NCBI GenBank assembly: GCA_004335835.1
Contig: RWJK01001325.1
Location: 32,115-96,114, forward strand
From: Scenedesmus sp. ARA3
Lineage: Eukaryota > Chlorophyta > Chlorophyceae > Sphaeropleales > Scenedesmaceae
Reading direction: 5' to 3'
Length of the DNA stretch: 64,000 bases
Position numbers and translations under genes: made by a program. How positions within the stretch are numbered: position 1 is the first letter of the stretch; each line of letters starts with the position of its first letter. A model generated the notes under the pieces. The model saw nothing but the letters and a program-made list of their open reading frames with translations, searched no databases and was not told the origin of the DNA. Positions 23,592 through 38,095 of the stretch are shown piece after piece.

Positions 23592-24562
23592 GCGGCACCT
23601 TTCCTGTTGCGTGGTTGCCAGGCGCTGCTGTATTCGCTGGTATCCGCGATATGCTGCTCATCCGCGATTTTTTTGTACAGTTGCTGGCTACCATATACGG
23701 CAAGACAGTGCTGTGTTCGGTGGTCTGTGCACGGCAGCAGGGGATGTGCTATGACATGCAGGACTTGAGAGCATGGCAAGCACCTCAGTGCTGGATGACG
23801 TGTTTTGTGTAGTTTGTATGCGTTGACACTGTGTTGTGTAGCAGGCTTCATGTTGATTTCCTTTTGTCAGCAGTGTTGGAGTGTGGGTTCTGAAACTACG
23901 CCAGAGGAAGGCCAGCTACCTGAAGGCCAGCGTTAGGCATCTGCTTTGCAGCAAATTCAATGGTTCAGCCACCGTTGGTGATAGTAATGTGTAAGGCTGC
24001 AACATTTCATTCTGCAATTCTTTATACTGCGTTATGTATGTTTTGGGATGCAGGTCGGGCCTCCGAGCTCGAAAAGTAGCAGAGAAGGTGTTCTGTGCTG
24101 CTGTGTCAGAAACGAGACCGAATCGCGCGATCCGAATAGAATCAATATTACTTACAGTGTTTAAGTTGATGTTGATGCACGGTTTGTCGTATGTACAGAG
24201 CCCTGCTACAGTCAGAACACCAGTGTATCTGTCACTGCGTTAAGCCCGCGTCATGCCCCCTGGCCTGGTCATCGTGTAAGCATTTACGCCGTTTGACGAG
24301 CTGCTGGTATACTGTGGATGCTGGCTGTAGCACAGGACCGTTGCAAACCCTAGCATGCCTGCTTGCCCTAGACGTTCGATGGCGACTGCTTTGCAGCTGG
24401 AAGCAGCCATCTCGTCCTGAATTTTGAGTCACCAAGTCACAGCTAGAATGTTACTGGCGCCGTGCGCGTGTGATTCTATAGTACTGGTGTAAAGTGGTAG
24501 TGCCGGGTACTGCTGCTTTTCTTTCAGCGCCGACCAGCAAGCGTCCGCGCTAGCTCGCAAAT
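23592..24562. other. Intergenic region between the F-box and GT2-GH9 genes
   Basis: Just under 1 kb with lower GC than the flanking exons. It should hold the F-box 3' untranslated region (a TGTAA motif lies at 23990-23994) and the promoter of the fusion gene. I see no exon. Confidence 0.55.
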
Positions 24563-27500
24563 ATGGTACAGGACATGGACTCTGGTCCCACTTTGCGGCC
24601 CATCGCCACTCGGCCGCGTATGCCATCTTCCACAGGAGATGCAGTACCTGCTGCTCTGCCAACATCACCAGCAGCAGACAGGACCCCAAAAGTTGGACAC
24701 CTCAACCTTGATGACAGCCCAGCAGGCACAACAGCAGCAGCAGGCTCCAGCTCCAGCTCCTCTACACCATGGGGCCGGCTCTTCACCAGCACAAGCCACA
24801 TGATGGGCTTCTCCCCTAGGCTCAGCGTTGTTGCTAGCAACAGCAGTGAGGGCAGCAGGTGAATGCCGTGCTCCTGCAAGACACGGCTGCCGTGTCATGC
24901 CTTGCAGGCATCTGCTACCGTATGGCATGCTGCAGTACAGCACGTGAAGCAGAGGTACTTCAGCGGCTGCTTACCTGCGTGGAGCCTGCAGGCCAACTGC
25001 ATTACCTTACAAATGTTGCTTCCACAGATAATCCCCAAATTGACGCCCTGCACCCATTAACGACACGCACTAGCTTGCAGTGTGCATAGTAAGCTACGTT
25101 ATTCGCTCAACGCTTTCTGCCCCGCCGCCGCACACTGCAACAGCAACATCAGCACTCCAGTCAGGCGCAAGAAGCACCACCACCAAGAAGCGCAACGTGG
25201 CAGCATCCTTGCGTATCCTGCAGGCTCAGCTGCTGCACGCGCGCGTGGTACATCAGCGGCAGGATTGGGGCCTGCAGGGGAGATGCTGGGCAAGCAGGGC
25301 CTGGCCCTGAAGCAGCCACTGGTGAGCTGCGCTGTACCTCTTGCAGGACTGCAGTTAGGACCTGCTCTTCATAGTGGCTATGCCAACTGCTATGGCAGCC
25401 TGCTTGGTCAGGCTGACACACAGAGCAGTGTTCAACAAGTTTCCTGCACCATCCACCAACACAAACATAATGTGTTCATTCATCAGCAAATTGGCGTTGC
25501 TGGTGAGCAACTGTGCTGCTGTTGAATGCCATGCTGCTGTTTGCAGGAAACCAGCCAGGAAGAGTATGCAGATACAGGTGTCAAGGCGCGCATCCCCCGC
25601 GATGAGCGCCCTGTGACAAAGCACTGGAACCCAGTGGGCCTGGTCATCTGCCTGTTCTACATCGCTGCGGCCATCTACTACTTTGTGATACGTGCCACGC
25701 GCACACTGGACATGGGCTATCCAGGGTGAGTGGCTTTCAAGCAGCAGCAACTGAGGCACCTGGTTGCAGGACGCCATGTCGTGGAATTGTCAGCACAGGC
25801 AATGGTTTCCTGCAAGCAGCGGCAGGGCCCTACTATAGCAAATTGGTACGAAACCATGGTAAGGCATCCAGAGTGCGCCACCTGGGCAGAACAGGGCTGA
25901 CAATGCATTCGCCATGCAAAGTCAGTCCTGCAAGAAGGCTCTTCTTCTCCTGCAAGCATTGAACGAGTTGAACACAGATGTGGGCAAGCAAGTCACACAA
26001 GTCATTACTGCATGCACAGCTGCCCTATTCAGATGCATGCTGTGTACTCACCTTGAGCTGCTCGATGTGCCGATGTTGCCTGCTGCAGCTATGGTGGGTT
26101 GGTGCTGGCGATAGAGGTCATTTCTTCCACAGCAACATTCGGCTATGCAGTACTGCTCATCAAGCACACTCGCTCAAAGCGAACCAAGGGCCTGCCCATC
26201 AGCAAGAAGGGCGCATTGCCGCCAAACTTGGAGCAGTTACAGTTTCATGTGCGCGTGCTGATCCCTTGCTACAAGGAAGCAACGGATCTTGTGAAGGAGA
26301 CTGTGCTGGGTGCGCTGAAGGCGCCGCTACCCAAAGACACACTCCGCACGGTGTATCTTTGCGATGATGGCAAGGATCCCTCAAAAGAAGCAATGGTGCG
26401 TGAGCTGAACAAGGAGTGGGGCTGCCTGGAGTATGTCAGTGGCCGCACGCGCGATCCAAAAGGTGCGTTGTTCTACGGGGTTGATGTGTTGGGAAAGGCA
26501 GCGGCAGCTGCATGCACTTGCTTCAGTGGTCCAGGCTCCTCCCTTTGCAGCACTGGCTGTGGTGGGTTGCTATGACAGCAGCAGGAGCAGCGGCAAGGGT
26601 AGGGGTGTCATCATGAGCTGCATAGTTTGACCTGCAGCAGCCAGGATATGGCGATGGCAGTTGCTGCAGTAGCTCTACTGTCCTGTGACCGCAAAGTCTT
26701 TGTGTGCTGCCATGTTGCTTTTTTGACATAGGCGAAACCAACGGCAAGTCCAACAACCTGAACCACTGCCTGACGAAGTTTATCTACAAGGACTACTACC
26801 CCTGCAATCCGCAGGGACCTAAGATCCCCAAAACTGAGGTGGGTGTGCAGGTGTCTGCATCCTTCATAGCATGCTTCAACTTCTGCTGATGTGTGAAGAA
26901 CAGCACTGCTGTTTGAATCCATGCTTGTGCACCCCGTGATACGTTGGCACTGTCAAAGACCGGCTGCAATAACCATATCCTAACTGTGTTGTTCCTACTG
27001 CATACAAATGCAGGTGATGGTCGTGTTTGACGCTGACATGGTGGCCCGGCCCAACTTCTTCACCAAAATCCTGGAAGTCATGCAGGACGATGACTGCGCA
27101 CTGTGCCTCACCCCCCAGGGCTTCAACAACGTAGATGCCCAGTGCGACATCTTCAACAATCTCAATTTATCGTTTTGGGAGTACATGTTGCCAGGTGAGC
27201 AGGCATACCCAATCTGTGACTCAGCCGCAAGTGGGTTTTGAAATTGTCAGCACCATCAATTTCAAACAGAAGTTCTGCACATCCAGATATCTGCAGCACT
27301 AACCAGCTGGTGCTTGCTTCTGCAACAAGTCCTTTGCTGTGCTGCCTGGTCATTTCCACCTGAAGGTGGTTGTATGTGCGTCCTGGCACCATGTCAGACA
27401 CAAATCCTCACCTGGTATGCCTGGTGCTGCAAATCTTGGCCTTGCAGGAACGGACGCATTGGGCTACATTGCGTGTACTGGAACCAACTTCTGCCTGCGG

Positions 27501-30500
27501 TGCTACCCTCTCGCTGATTGCGGTTGGTTCCCGACCTTCACCATCACTGAGGTAAGAAGAATGATGGGTTTAAGCACCAGGTGCCCAATGTTCCGAACAC
27601 TCTGTGTCAGGCTGGTGTCTGTTGTTGCAGCTTATTGGTAATGGTCACCCAACACTGTTGCATCGCTCCAGCAATTTATCACATATCAGCTGCTTGTGCA
27701 CCTGATCATACTGGCAGGACTACTGCCTGGGCATGCTCATGAAGGCCAAGGGCTACAAGGCAGGCTACCTGAACGAGTACCTGGCAGTTGGCGAGGCCCC
27801 AGAGGAAGTGCGCAACGTGTTCAGGCAGCGCTCACGCTGGTGCAAGGGCCAGATGCAAGTAAGTGTATCCGGCAGCGCAGTACAGAGTGATGAATGTTGT
27901 CCCACACACTGTGATGCATGGTAGGCAACCAGCTGCGGCTGTCAGAACGTTCGTTGCCATGCTTCATGTTTGCACCAGGTGAGAGTAAGCCCTCGCAGTG
28001 CATGAGACCCTGGGGAATTGCACTGCCATTGTTGTAAGGCCTGCATCTGCAGGGATGTGCCTTTCATGAGCTTCAAACGGCTTTGTGTGCTGCCAGCAAG
28101 ATTGTCACTGCAGTAACTATTATGTTATGTTTTGACCCACTGCAGGTTTTATTTTCCAAGCACTGTCCGCTGTTTAACACGGGCCTCACGCTGGGCATGC
28201 GCCTGCTGTACACCTCAGTCACCTGGAATTACATCACCAACAGCCTGGCGGTGCCTTGCTCAGTGCTGGTGCCCTTCATCGCCCTGTTCTTTGGCATCTA
28301 CCCTTTGGTGCTCAACCGCGATTTTGCGCTCGCCAGCACTCTGTACTACGCGGCATCAACAATGGTCACCATGGTGCGGAGCGTTTGTTCAGCGCTGCAG
28401 ATGCATGCTTTCCCCTTGCATCATGTTCCTTCTTCAACCACCTTGTTCGTGTGGTGTCCACTGTGCTTTCACTGTGACAGCTGCCTGCCCCTGATGCACA
28501 CTCTTGTCACAACATACACCGTGTAAGGATAAAGACAGCTGCCAGGTAGCGCACATGATGTCTGACCACCTGGCGCTGACCATGTACATTGTTTACAGTT
28601 TGCTGCTCTGCCCTGCCGCCTGGTCTGTTCCTGCAGTACTGCACCGACCGCAAGCACCTCAAGCCGCTCTGGTTCTGCATCGTTTCCTGCCACCTGTTAT
28701 GGTTCACCTTCACCAAAGCAGTGTTCAATGTGCTGTTCAAGAAGATGGTGGGCAGGGTAGTGGTGTTCAAGTCCACCAAGAAGAAGGGCGAGGACGATGG
28801 CAGGGGTGATGGCAAGCGACGCTGGTTTGCGCCACCTCGGAACATTGGAGACATGGAAGGCACACTGGATGCCTGGGTGCTGCTGCTGAGCTTCAGCATC
28901 TCTGCGCTGACTGCAATCATGGGTGTGTTTCAAATCATCGACCAGCCATACACAGCACAGGGGCAGTTCCGCTTCTTCCTGGCACTCTCCATCTTCTGGG
29001 CCCTCTACAACATGATCCCGCCTGCGCTGTTCATCTTCTACTGCTACAACAAGGGGCGGCTGTTTGAGGACTTCTGCTCCTTCTGTATCACAGCCTCATT
29101 CCTGCTGGGCATCGGAGGCACAGTGTGTACATGGCTGGTACCAGGTAGGCACAGCAGGAAGTGTGGGGATGCTGTGGCTAACCTGCATGTTGCTAAGACC
29201 TTTCTTCTGGTGCGCGTCTTACAATGCTCTTGCAACATTGTGCACCTGCAGATGACTACAACATGGGCCAAGTGCTCAGTGTGTCCCTGCAGTTCTTTGA
29301 GGCACAGGTGAGCTGCTGGCAGGTGCATGCCTACGCTTCCCAGCAGGCGGCTGCATCAACTCCCGTCAACATCGCAGCACACAAACAGCCGCATGCATGC
29401 AGCCATCAGAACGGTGATGCAAGACCGACAGTCCGGGATACAGCTGGGATGATCAACCAATTTAGCAGTCACACAGCCTGTGCTTGGACTTCGTCCTGAT
29501 CTGGCTTTGTTTGTGCCTGCAGCGGTCTGGCAAGTTGCCCAGAATTTCAAACACCCCTTGGCGCGGTGATTCTGGCCTGTGGGATTCTGTGCTGCTGCCC
29601 AATGGCAAAAACTACTCTCTGATTGGTGGATGGTATGACGATGGTGAGTTGCACAGCAGCAGGCACTATGCCTGTGTCTGCGTCATGGGCGACTGTCATT
29701 GGCAAGTGGTACGTTGTTTATCGCTGGGCAACAGAAGGCGCTATCTGGTTTAGAAGCAGCCTCAGAGAACTACTGCACAGCCTCTCAGTCAACAATGCTG
29801 GCCATGGAAAGCTTGTAAAAGCCGCCATTCTGCACTCCTCTGTGACAACATTGACCAACGCCAATCCGTATATGCGCCATGCTGCACCGCAGGGGGCATG
29901 CTCAAGCTGAGCTACAGCACTGCCTTCACAGTATCCATGCTGAGCTGGGCATACTACGAGTTCAAGGGTGGTTACAAGGCTGCCAGCAGCGTGGACTTTG
30001 GTGCCAACACCATCCGCTGGGGTGCAGACTACCTCATGAAGGCGGCAGCGCTCAACGTCACCAGCGGCGGCGTTGCAGTGCCGCCCATCTTTGTCGCACA
30101 GGTGGGTCACATCAACCTTTCCATGTGTCACTGTGAACCGCGCCACAGTAAGCAAACATGCTCGTTTCTATGTTGTGCAGCATGCATCAACTGCTCAGTC
30201 ATGACCCCGTGCAGGCACTCTTTGATGCCCATCCTGCTCTGCTGCTGCTTCTCCTGCAAACCTGTGTGCTGCTGCTTAGGTGGGCGACATGACCAAGGAC
30301 ACCGCCTACTGGGGCTCACCAGAGCGCTGCATGCTTGCACGCCCTGCCACCTACCTCTCCTCCGCGCGCCCCGGCACGGATGTGATGGCCATGTCTGCGG
30401 CTGCACTGGCTGCAGCAGCCGTGGCGATCCAGGATGAGTCGATGGAGGTGGCTGACATGTACCTGGCTGAGGCCATGGGCATCTACAAGCTGGCATTGCA

Positions 30501-31567
30501 GTGGCCAAAAGGATACTACGCCAATTATGTGGAGAGCGGCAAGCGCTACCCATCAGTGTCTATGTATGATGACCTGGCGTACGCTGCAGCCTGGCTGTAC
30601 ACAGCGACAGGTCAGCAGTCCTACTTGGACAGCGCAGTCAAGTTTTACAGCCAGCACACATCAGCAGAGCGTCACGTAAGCGCCAACCTATACATGTTCA
30701 ACTACGAGAACGTGGTTCCAGCACTGGACCTGCTGTTATACAAGGCCACCGGAGACCAAGCGTACAAGCAGAATGTGCAGGGCTTTGTGAAGGAGTGGAT
30801 GAACACACACTCAGCATCAGGTGATGTGTACTACACACCGCGCGGCCTGGCGAAGGCAGAGCCTGAAGGGCTGCTGCAGCACACTGCGAACGCAGCGTTC
30901 TACACGCTGCTGGCTGCCAAGGACGTGCTGGACAAGAAGAAGTTCATGCTCTATGCGTGCTGGGCGCGCGGCCAGATTGGCTACATGGTGGGAGATGCTG
31001 GGCGCTCTTATGTGACAGGTGAGCACTGGATGGCACGGGTCGTGGTGGCGTGCGCAACGTGATTGGTCCAGTCAGGTTTGACAGCATGTAACAACAGCAT
31101 CTGTTGCGCCATCAATGTTGTGCATGCTTTTCGTCGCGATGGCCGCCTTCTTGTGCGCTGTGCTGATGCATCTGCTGCAATGTGCGCCGCGCTCTGCAGG
31201 TTATGGAGCCAGCCAGGCGCACAAGACCCCGCACAAGGCCGCCTCCTGCCCGCCTGCTGACGTGGCCGACTGCACCTGGGAGTCCGCCTACTACACCACA
31301 GACCCCAACTACCACACGCTGCGTGGCGGCCTGGTGGGCGGGCCCGATGACAGCGACATGTGGTCTGACGACCGTGACATGGGCAATGCAGCCAACACAG
31401 TTGGCTTGCTGAACAGTGCTGGCTTCTCTGCAGCAGTGGCGGGGCTGGTGCAGTTTGATATCAACATGGCCAAGTGCATGCAGGGCAATGGCTTGATCCA
31501 AACCCTGATGCTGAAGTCCACGGGGCTGCCGCCTGCATCTGGTCAGCGCTGGTGGCAGGGCATGTGA
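24563..31567 (+). CDS. Fusion of cellulose-synthase-like GT2 with a degenerate GH9 endoglucanase domain
   Basis: Fifteen exons: 24563-24858, 25165-25321, 25547-25725, 26089-26462, 26732-26838, 27014-27194, 27448-27551, 27718-27858, 28146-28373, 28637-29144, 29252-29307, 29523-29643, 29893-30101, 30280-31018, 31200-31567; about 1255 residues. Two membrane helices (about 185-230) precede a cytosolic GT2 domain with VLIPCYKEA, YLCDDGKD, DAD (377-379), TGTNFCLR, TED (465-467) and QRSRW (503-507). Several more helices follow to about 758. From there the chain is GH9: FFEAQRSGKLPR, PWRGDSGL, GGWYDDGG, ANTIRWGADYLMKAA, LVGGPDDSD. The DAGD motif reads DDGG (816-819), so the catalytic-base Asp is Gly, and no Glu lies where the GH9 acid belongs (GNAANTV, about 1195-1201). 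The exon 10/11/12 junctions fit in phase, which argues for one gene. Exons 1-2 are least certain. Predicted role: beta-glucan synthesis at a membrane. Confidence 0.87.
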
Positions 31568-32189
31568 GCACAATCGGACGGGTCTGTTGATTTAGCGGGT
31601 GTGGGTGCAGTCAGCAGTGCAGCTGTGTGAGCTGGGAATGCTTCAGTTCCAGTGGGCTGTATGCACAGCGTGCACAGCACGTTGGCTGCATTAAGTGAGT
31701 GCATTGCTGGCCTGCATTGCAACAACTTGACTACCATTCTTTGATTGTTGGACTCTAGGGGGAGGTCTGCTGCACCCCTGTCGTGGCTGCGGCATTGGTG
31801 GTTCTTGACACAGTTCTGGTTTCATAATATTGGTATGAGGGATGCTATCGAGCTTCATCCATGTGCATTCAATGCGTGCGTTAGAGGCCAGCCGTGCTTG
31901 TTTGTGCACCATGGCATGGTAGCACTGCAGGTTACATAATGTAACATGACGCAACATGCAGTGGCAGTTTGGCACCCTCATGTCCTCATGCATCTTGCAT
32001 GGCAGGTGCGTACCCAAGAACATCACTTTCACTTTAATCTGGTACCAACAGCACACATAACTCAACGTCAAGAAGGGAGGCCAACAAGCCCTGCTGGTGT
32101 GCTGCTGCTTCGTAACCTGTTTTGGTCGTAAATCAAAGCGACGGTTTCAAAGTAGGGGAAATATTGTGAAGTAGTCTTAACCTGCACAG
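31568..32189. other. Intergenic region between the GT2-GH9 gene and DIM1
   Basis: About 620 bp holding the fusion gene's 3' untranslated region and the DIM1 promoter. A TGTAA motif occurs near 31939. I see no other structure. Confidence 0.55.
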
Positions 32190-34984
<2,795 letters not shown>

Positions 34985-35898
34985 GGGCGGCAGCAGCGGC
35001 TGCGGTGTGGTGTGGTGTGCAGTGCTGGGGCTGCGGCTGGTGTGTGGGGCGCGCTGTTGTGGTGTGCGTTCTGTTGTGATTTGAGGGAACCTGCTGGCCT
35101 GTGTCAGTGTGGCAGCTGTTGCTGTGCTGCCGGCAGCGGGTGGTGGTAGCTGTGCGCTCTATGTTTGCGACGTTGTTTCTTCTGTTGCTGCTTGTTGCTG
35201 ATGCTGCCTGGCAGGCTGCTGCTTTTGCTTGGCCATTGCGTTGCGGCCAAGTACGTTGCCTGATGGCGCAGCGCTTGATCGGAAATTGTCCAGGGCGTGA
35301 TGCTTGCTGGCTATCAGCTAGAGCAGGTTTGGTCATCGCTAGAGCAGGTTGCTGTAGCCAGCTGTCCGGTGTCGCCTCTGAGCTGCAGTGGGGGTTGCTG
35401 GCGAGCTGTCCTGCTGCAGGTCAAGTTTCCTGGCCATTCAATGGCCGTAGAGGTTTCATGGATTGCAGGCGGTGCTGCTTCTGGCAATGTAACATCCCAG
35501 CTATGCTTGATGTAATACCCCAGCTATGCTTGGTTGCCGCTCACTCATGCAGAGATGATGAAGGATAGCAGTTACAATTCGAATGATGAAAGCGCTCGTG
35601 TATCATACACGAGCCTACGTAGGCATGTCAGCTGCAGCAATCCACAGACCTTTACAGGTGCAAGGCTGAGCTCCTGGCGCCCACCCAGTCACTCGGCCTC
35701 AGTGAGGCACAACAGACGCAAACAGGGTGCAAGATCCTTTGCATGGCGTCTCGCACACTCATAGTGGCTGCAGCCCCAGCTGTACTGCCGCCGGCCCAGC
35801 CGCTGACTGACCCGCTGACTGTCAGCTGCCAGCTGCGCGACTGCAGCAGCACCATGCGCACACGCCTCCCCCAGTGCTGCGCCTGATGCGCCCGGCCG
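34985..35898. other. Convergent intergenic region, DIM1 / MAPR gene
   Basis: About 900 bp separates two convergent stop codons. It contains short repeats such as CATCCCAGCTATGCTTG-type doublets near 35500-35530 and the palindromic stretch TCGTGTATCATACACGA at 35596-35612. I see no gene. Confidence 0.5.
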
Positions 35899-36787
35899 TC
35901 ACTGCTGCACCAGCTTGCCCACGATGGGGTACTTGCTGTTGAACTTGGCCTCCCACTCCCGCAGCGCGTCCAGCTCCACAGGGCCCAGCCCAGCCAGGTC
36001 AGCGCAGCAGTCCTTCACGTCCGTGCTGATCAGCGCAAACGCGCGCGCCACCTCCTTGCCCGCAAACGGGTAGATGCCTGCGTGGTGAAACGGGGATGCG
36101 GTCAACAGCACGCGTGGTGCAGCAGGCAGGCATGTGTGGTCAGGAGGTGCCAGCTCCTCAGTGAGCGCGCTGGCAAAGGCGGTAGTGCTGAAACATGCAG
36201 CGCTCCTCAACACACTACCAGCGCAGGCAGTTGCAATTGCAACTGTGTTTTACTTCATCACTGGAGCAGCAGGGACAGTAGCAGCAGCAGGACAGTGTGG
36301 CTGCATTTCCGCCGCTGACCCACCTGCCACTACCTGCTGCTGCACTCGCTGACAGTGGGCTGTCACACATGCAACTTGCCCCCGCTGCATTGCGCACGCA
36401 TCCTCCTGCTACTTCATGCAGGTGCTGAGGGCATATGCTTGCCCAGCTCAGCAACTGCTCCACATGCTGTTGTGACGGCTGAGCAGCGCCGTGCTGCTGC
36501 TGCTGCTGCCTCACCAGTGCAGCTGCAGAGCTGGGCTTACGCAGGCTGCACCAGCTGCTGCCACTGCGCTGCTGCTGCTGCTGCCCTGATGCAGCTCCCA
36601 GCTGCTCACCGTCTGGCCCGTAGAACTGCTTGCCGCTGGTGATGTCGTACACCACGCCACGGATGGACAGCAGCATGGGCAGCGAGGCGTCACTGCCGTC
36701 ATGCTGCGCCAGCTGCTGCAGCGTCAGCTCGCGCATGGGCACCACCTGGCGCATGGAGCAAGCAGCAGCAGTATACGGCGGCAGCAG

Positions 36788-36819
<32 letters not shown>

Positions 36820-37790
36820 CCATGCCTTCGCTTCGTGGGGCAGCACTGGGAGCAACTCGACAAAGCATCGACTCCACATGTTTCAGCTGCAGGCAGCGCA
36901 TCCTGGCCACGTGCAGCTGCCACCAGCGCCACCAACGCCACCGACACTGCAAGCACACGCTGGCCTCGCCCCTGTCTTAAGGCCTTGCATGCGGGTTGCA
37001 CGAGTGCGTTGTCAACCAGGCCTCAGCAGTACGGCGTGCCCGAGTAGCATGCAGTGAGCATGCACAGCTGTGCAGGCCAGTGCTGCTGCCACTGCAACTG
37101 TATGCGCTGTGTCACAGCTGCGTCCATCTGCAACCAACCAGCCAGCCAGCCAGCAAGCCAGCCAGCCGGCAGCATCAGGCAGCCAGTGCAGCGCGCCGCA
37201 CCTTGCCCACTTCATCGTACACCTCCCTGATGTGTGCCAGCTGCTGTTCTAGCCGCTGCAGCTCCTGCTCGCTGCAGCCATCCAGGTCATCTGTGCAGTC
37301 GTTGATGTCTAGGGAGTCCTTGGCCAGCGCCCTGGCGCACTCCCTGCCAGCATACAGGTTGTACTGCTTGCCTGCAGCACAACAGCGTCAGTTGGCAGCA
37401 GCAGTAGCAGCAGCAGCAGTAAGCTCAGCAGCTGCATTGCCATGACTCCAGAAACAAAGTGCAGTTCCACAACAGCCCTTTTTTTATTGCGGATGCATCC
37501 GTTCAATCGATCCTGATGCATCCAATGCCGCTTTTGCTCAACTCCCCGAGCTCACCTGGGCCATACTTGTCGTTGCTCTTGCTGACATCGTACACGACGC
37601 CTTTGACTGCTATGAGGGTCGGCTTCGACCAGTCGTAGCCGCTGTGCGAGGCGAGCGTGAGCTCCGTGATGTCCCCCACCATCCACTTGGTGGGCTCTGG
37701 AGGGGGTGCCCTCGACTCCCTCCATGCCTTGTAGATGCTGTGCAGCAGGTACGCGATTATCAGCCCCCCGACAAGTGCTACCCAGTCCAT
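35899..37790 (-). CDS. Membrane-anchored protein with two tandem cytochrome-b5-like (MAPR) domains
   Basis: Exons in coding order: 37790-37556, 37371-37202, 36745-36610, 36077-35899; about 239 residues. An N-terminal helix (WVALVGGLIIAYLLHSIY, about residues 3-20) suggests a signal anchor. Domain 1 opens ITELTLASHSGYDWSKP and contains VKGVVYDVSKSNDKYGPG, then QYNLYAGRECARALAKDSLD. Domain 2 repeats the plan: MRELTLQQLAQHDGSD, IRGVVYDITSGKQFYGPDG, IYPFAGKEVARAFALISTD. The GxxYDV...YGPG...FAGREAARAL signature is that of membrane-associated progesterone receptor (MAPR) proteins, which bind haem through Tyr rather than paired His. Family members usually have one such domain. The function here, such as haem handling or sterol-pathway support, is not shown by the sequence. 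An upstream frame from about 37910 could extend the start, but 37790 places the anchor at the N-terminus. Confidence 0.87.
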
Positions 37791-38095
37791 GAAGGCTGTT
37801 TTGTATGCCTTGAATCGACCAGTGTCTGTGCCTGTGTGTGCTAGCAAGCTTCTGGTGCTCTGAACAGACGCAGTCCAAGCCGCAGCAGTTGTTCGGCTAA
37901 CACACAACACTTGTTTGCTGTCAGATCACTTCAACCTAGTGCTTGATAACTTGTGTTGCAACACCGCTGCTATGAACAGTAAAGCAACTTGGCAACTTGT
38001 CATCAGACACGTGGTACATGTCACCCCATTCAAAACCCTGGAACACAAACAGCTCTGACTCTGCTGTGCTGCCAGGCTCCGCACTGACAGTACTG
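37791..38095. other. Short intergenic stretch, MAPR start to ALG10 stop
   Basis: About 300 bp between the start of the MAPR gene and the end of ALG10, both on the minus strand. It must hold the MAPR promoter and the ALG10 3' untranslated region. I see no distinct element. Confidence 0.5.

Noticed and set aside
29252..31567. GH9 domain as a separate cellulase gene
   Set aside because: No start codon or leader precedes it. The exon at 29252 begins in mid-codon and fits the GT2 exon ending at 29144, so one fused gene is the simpler reading.
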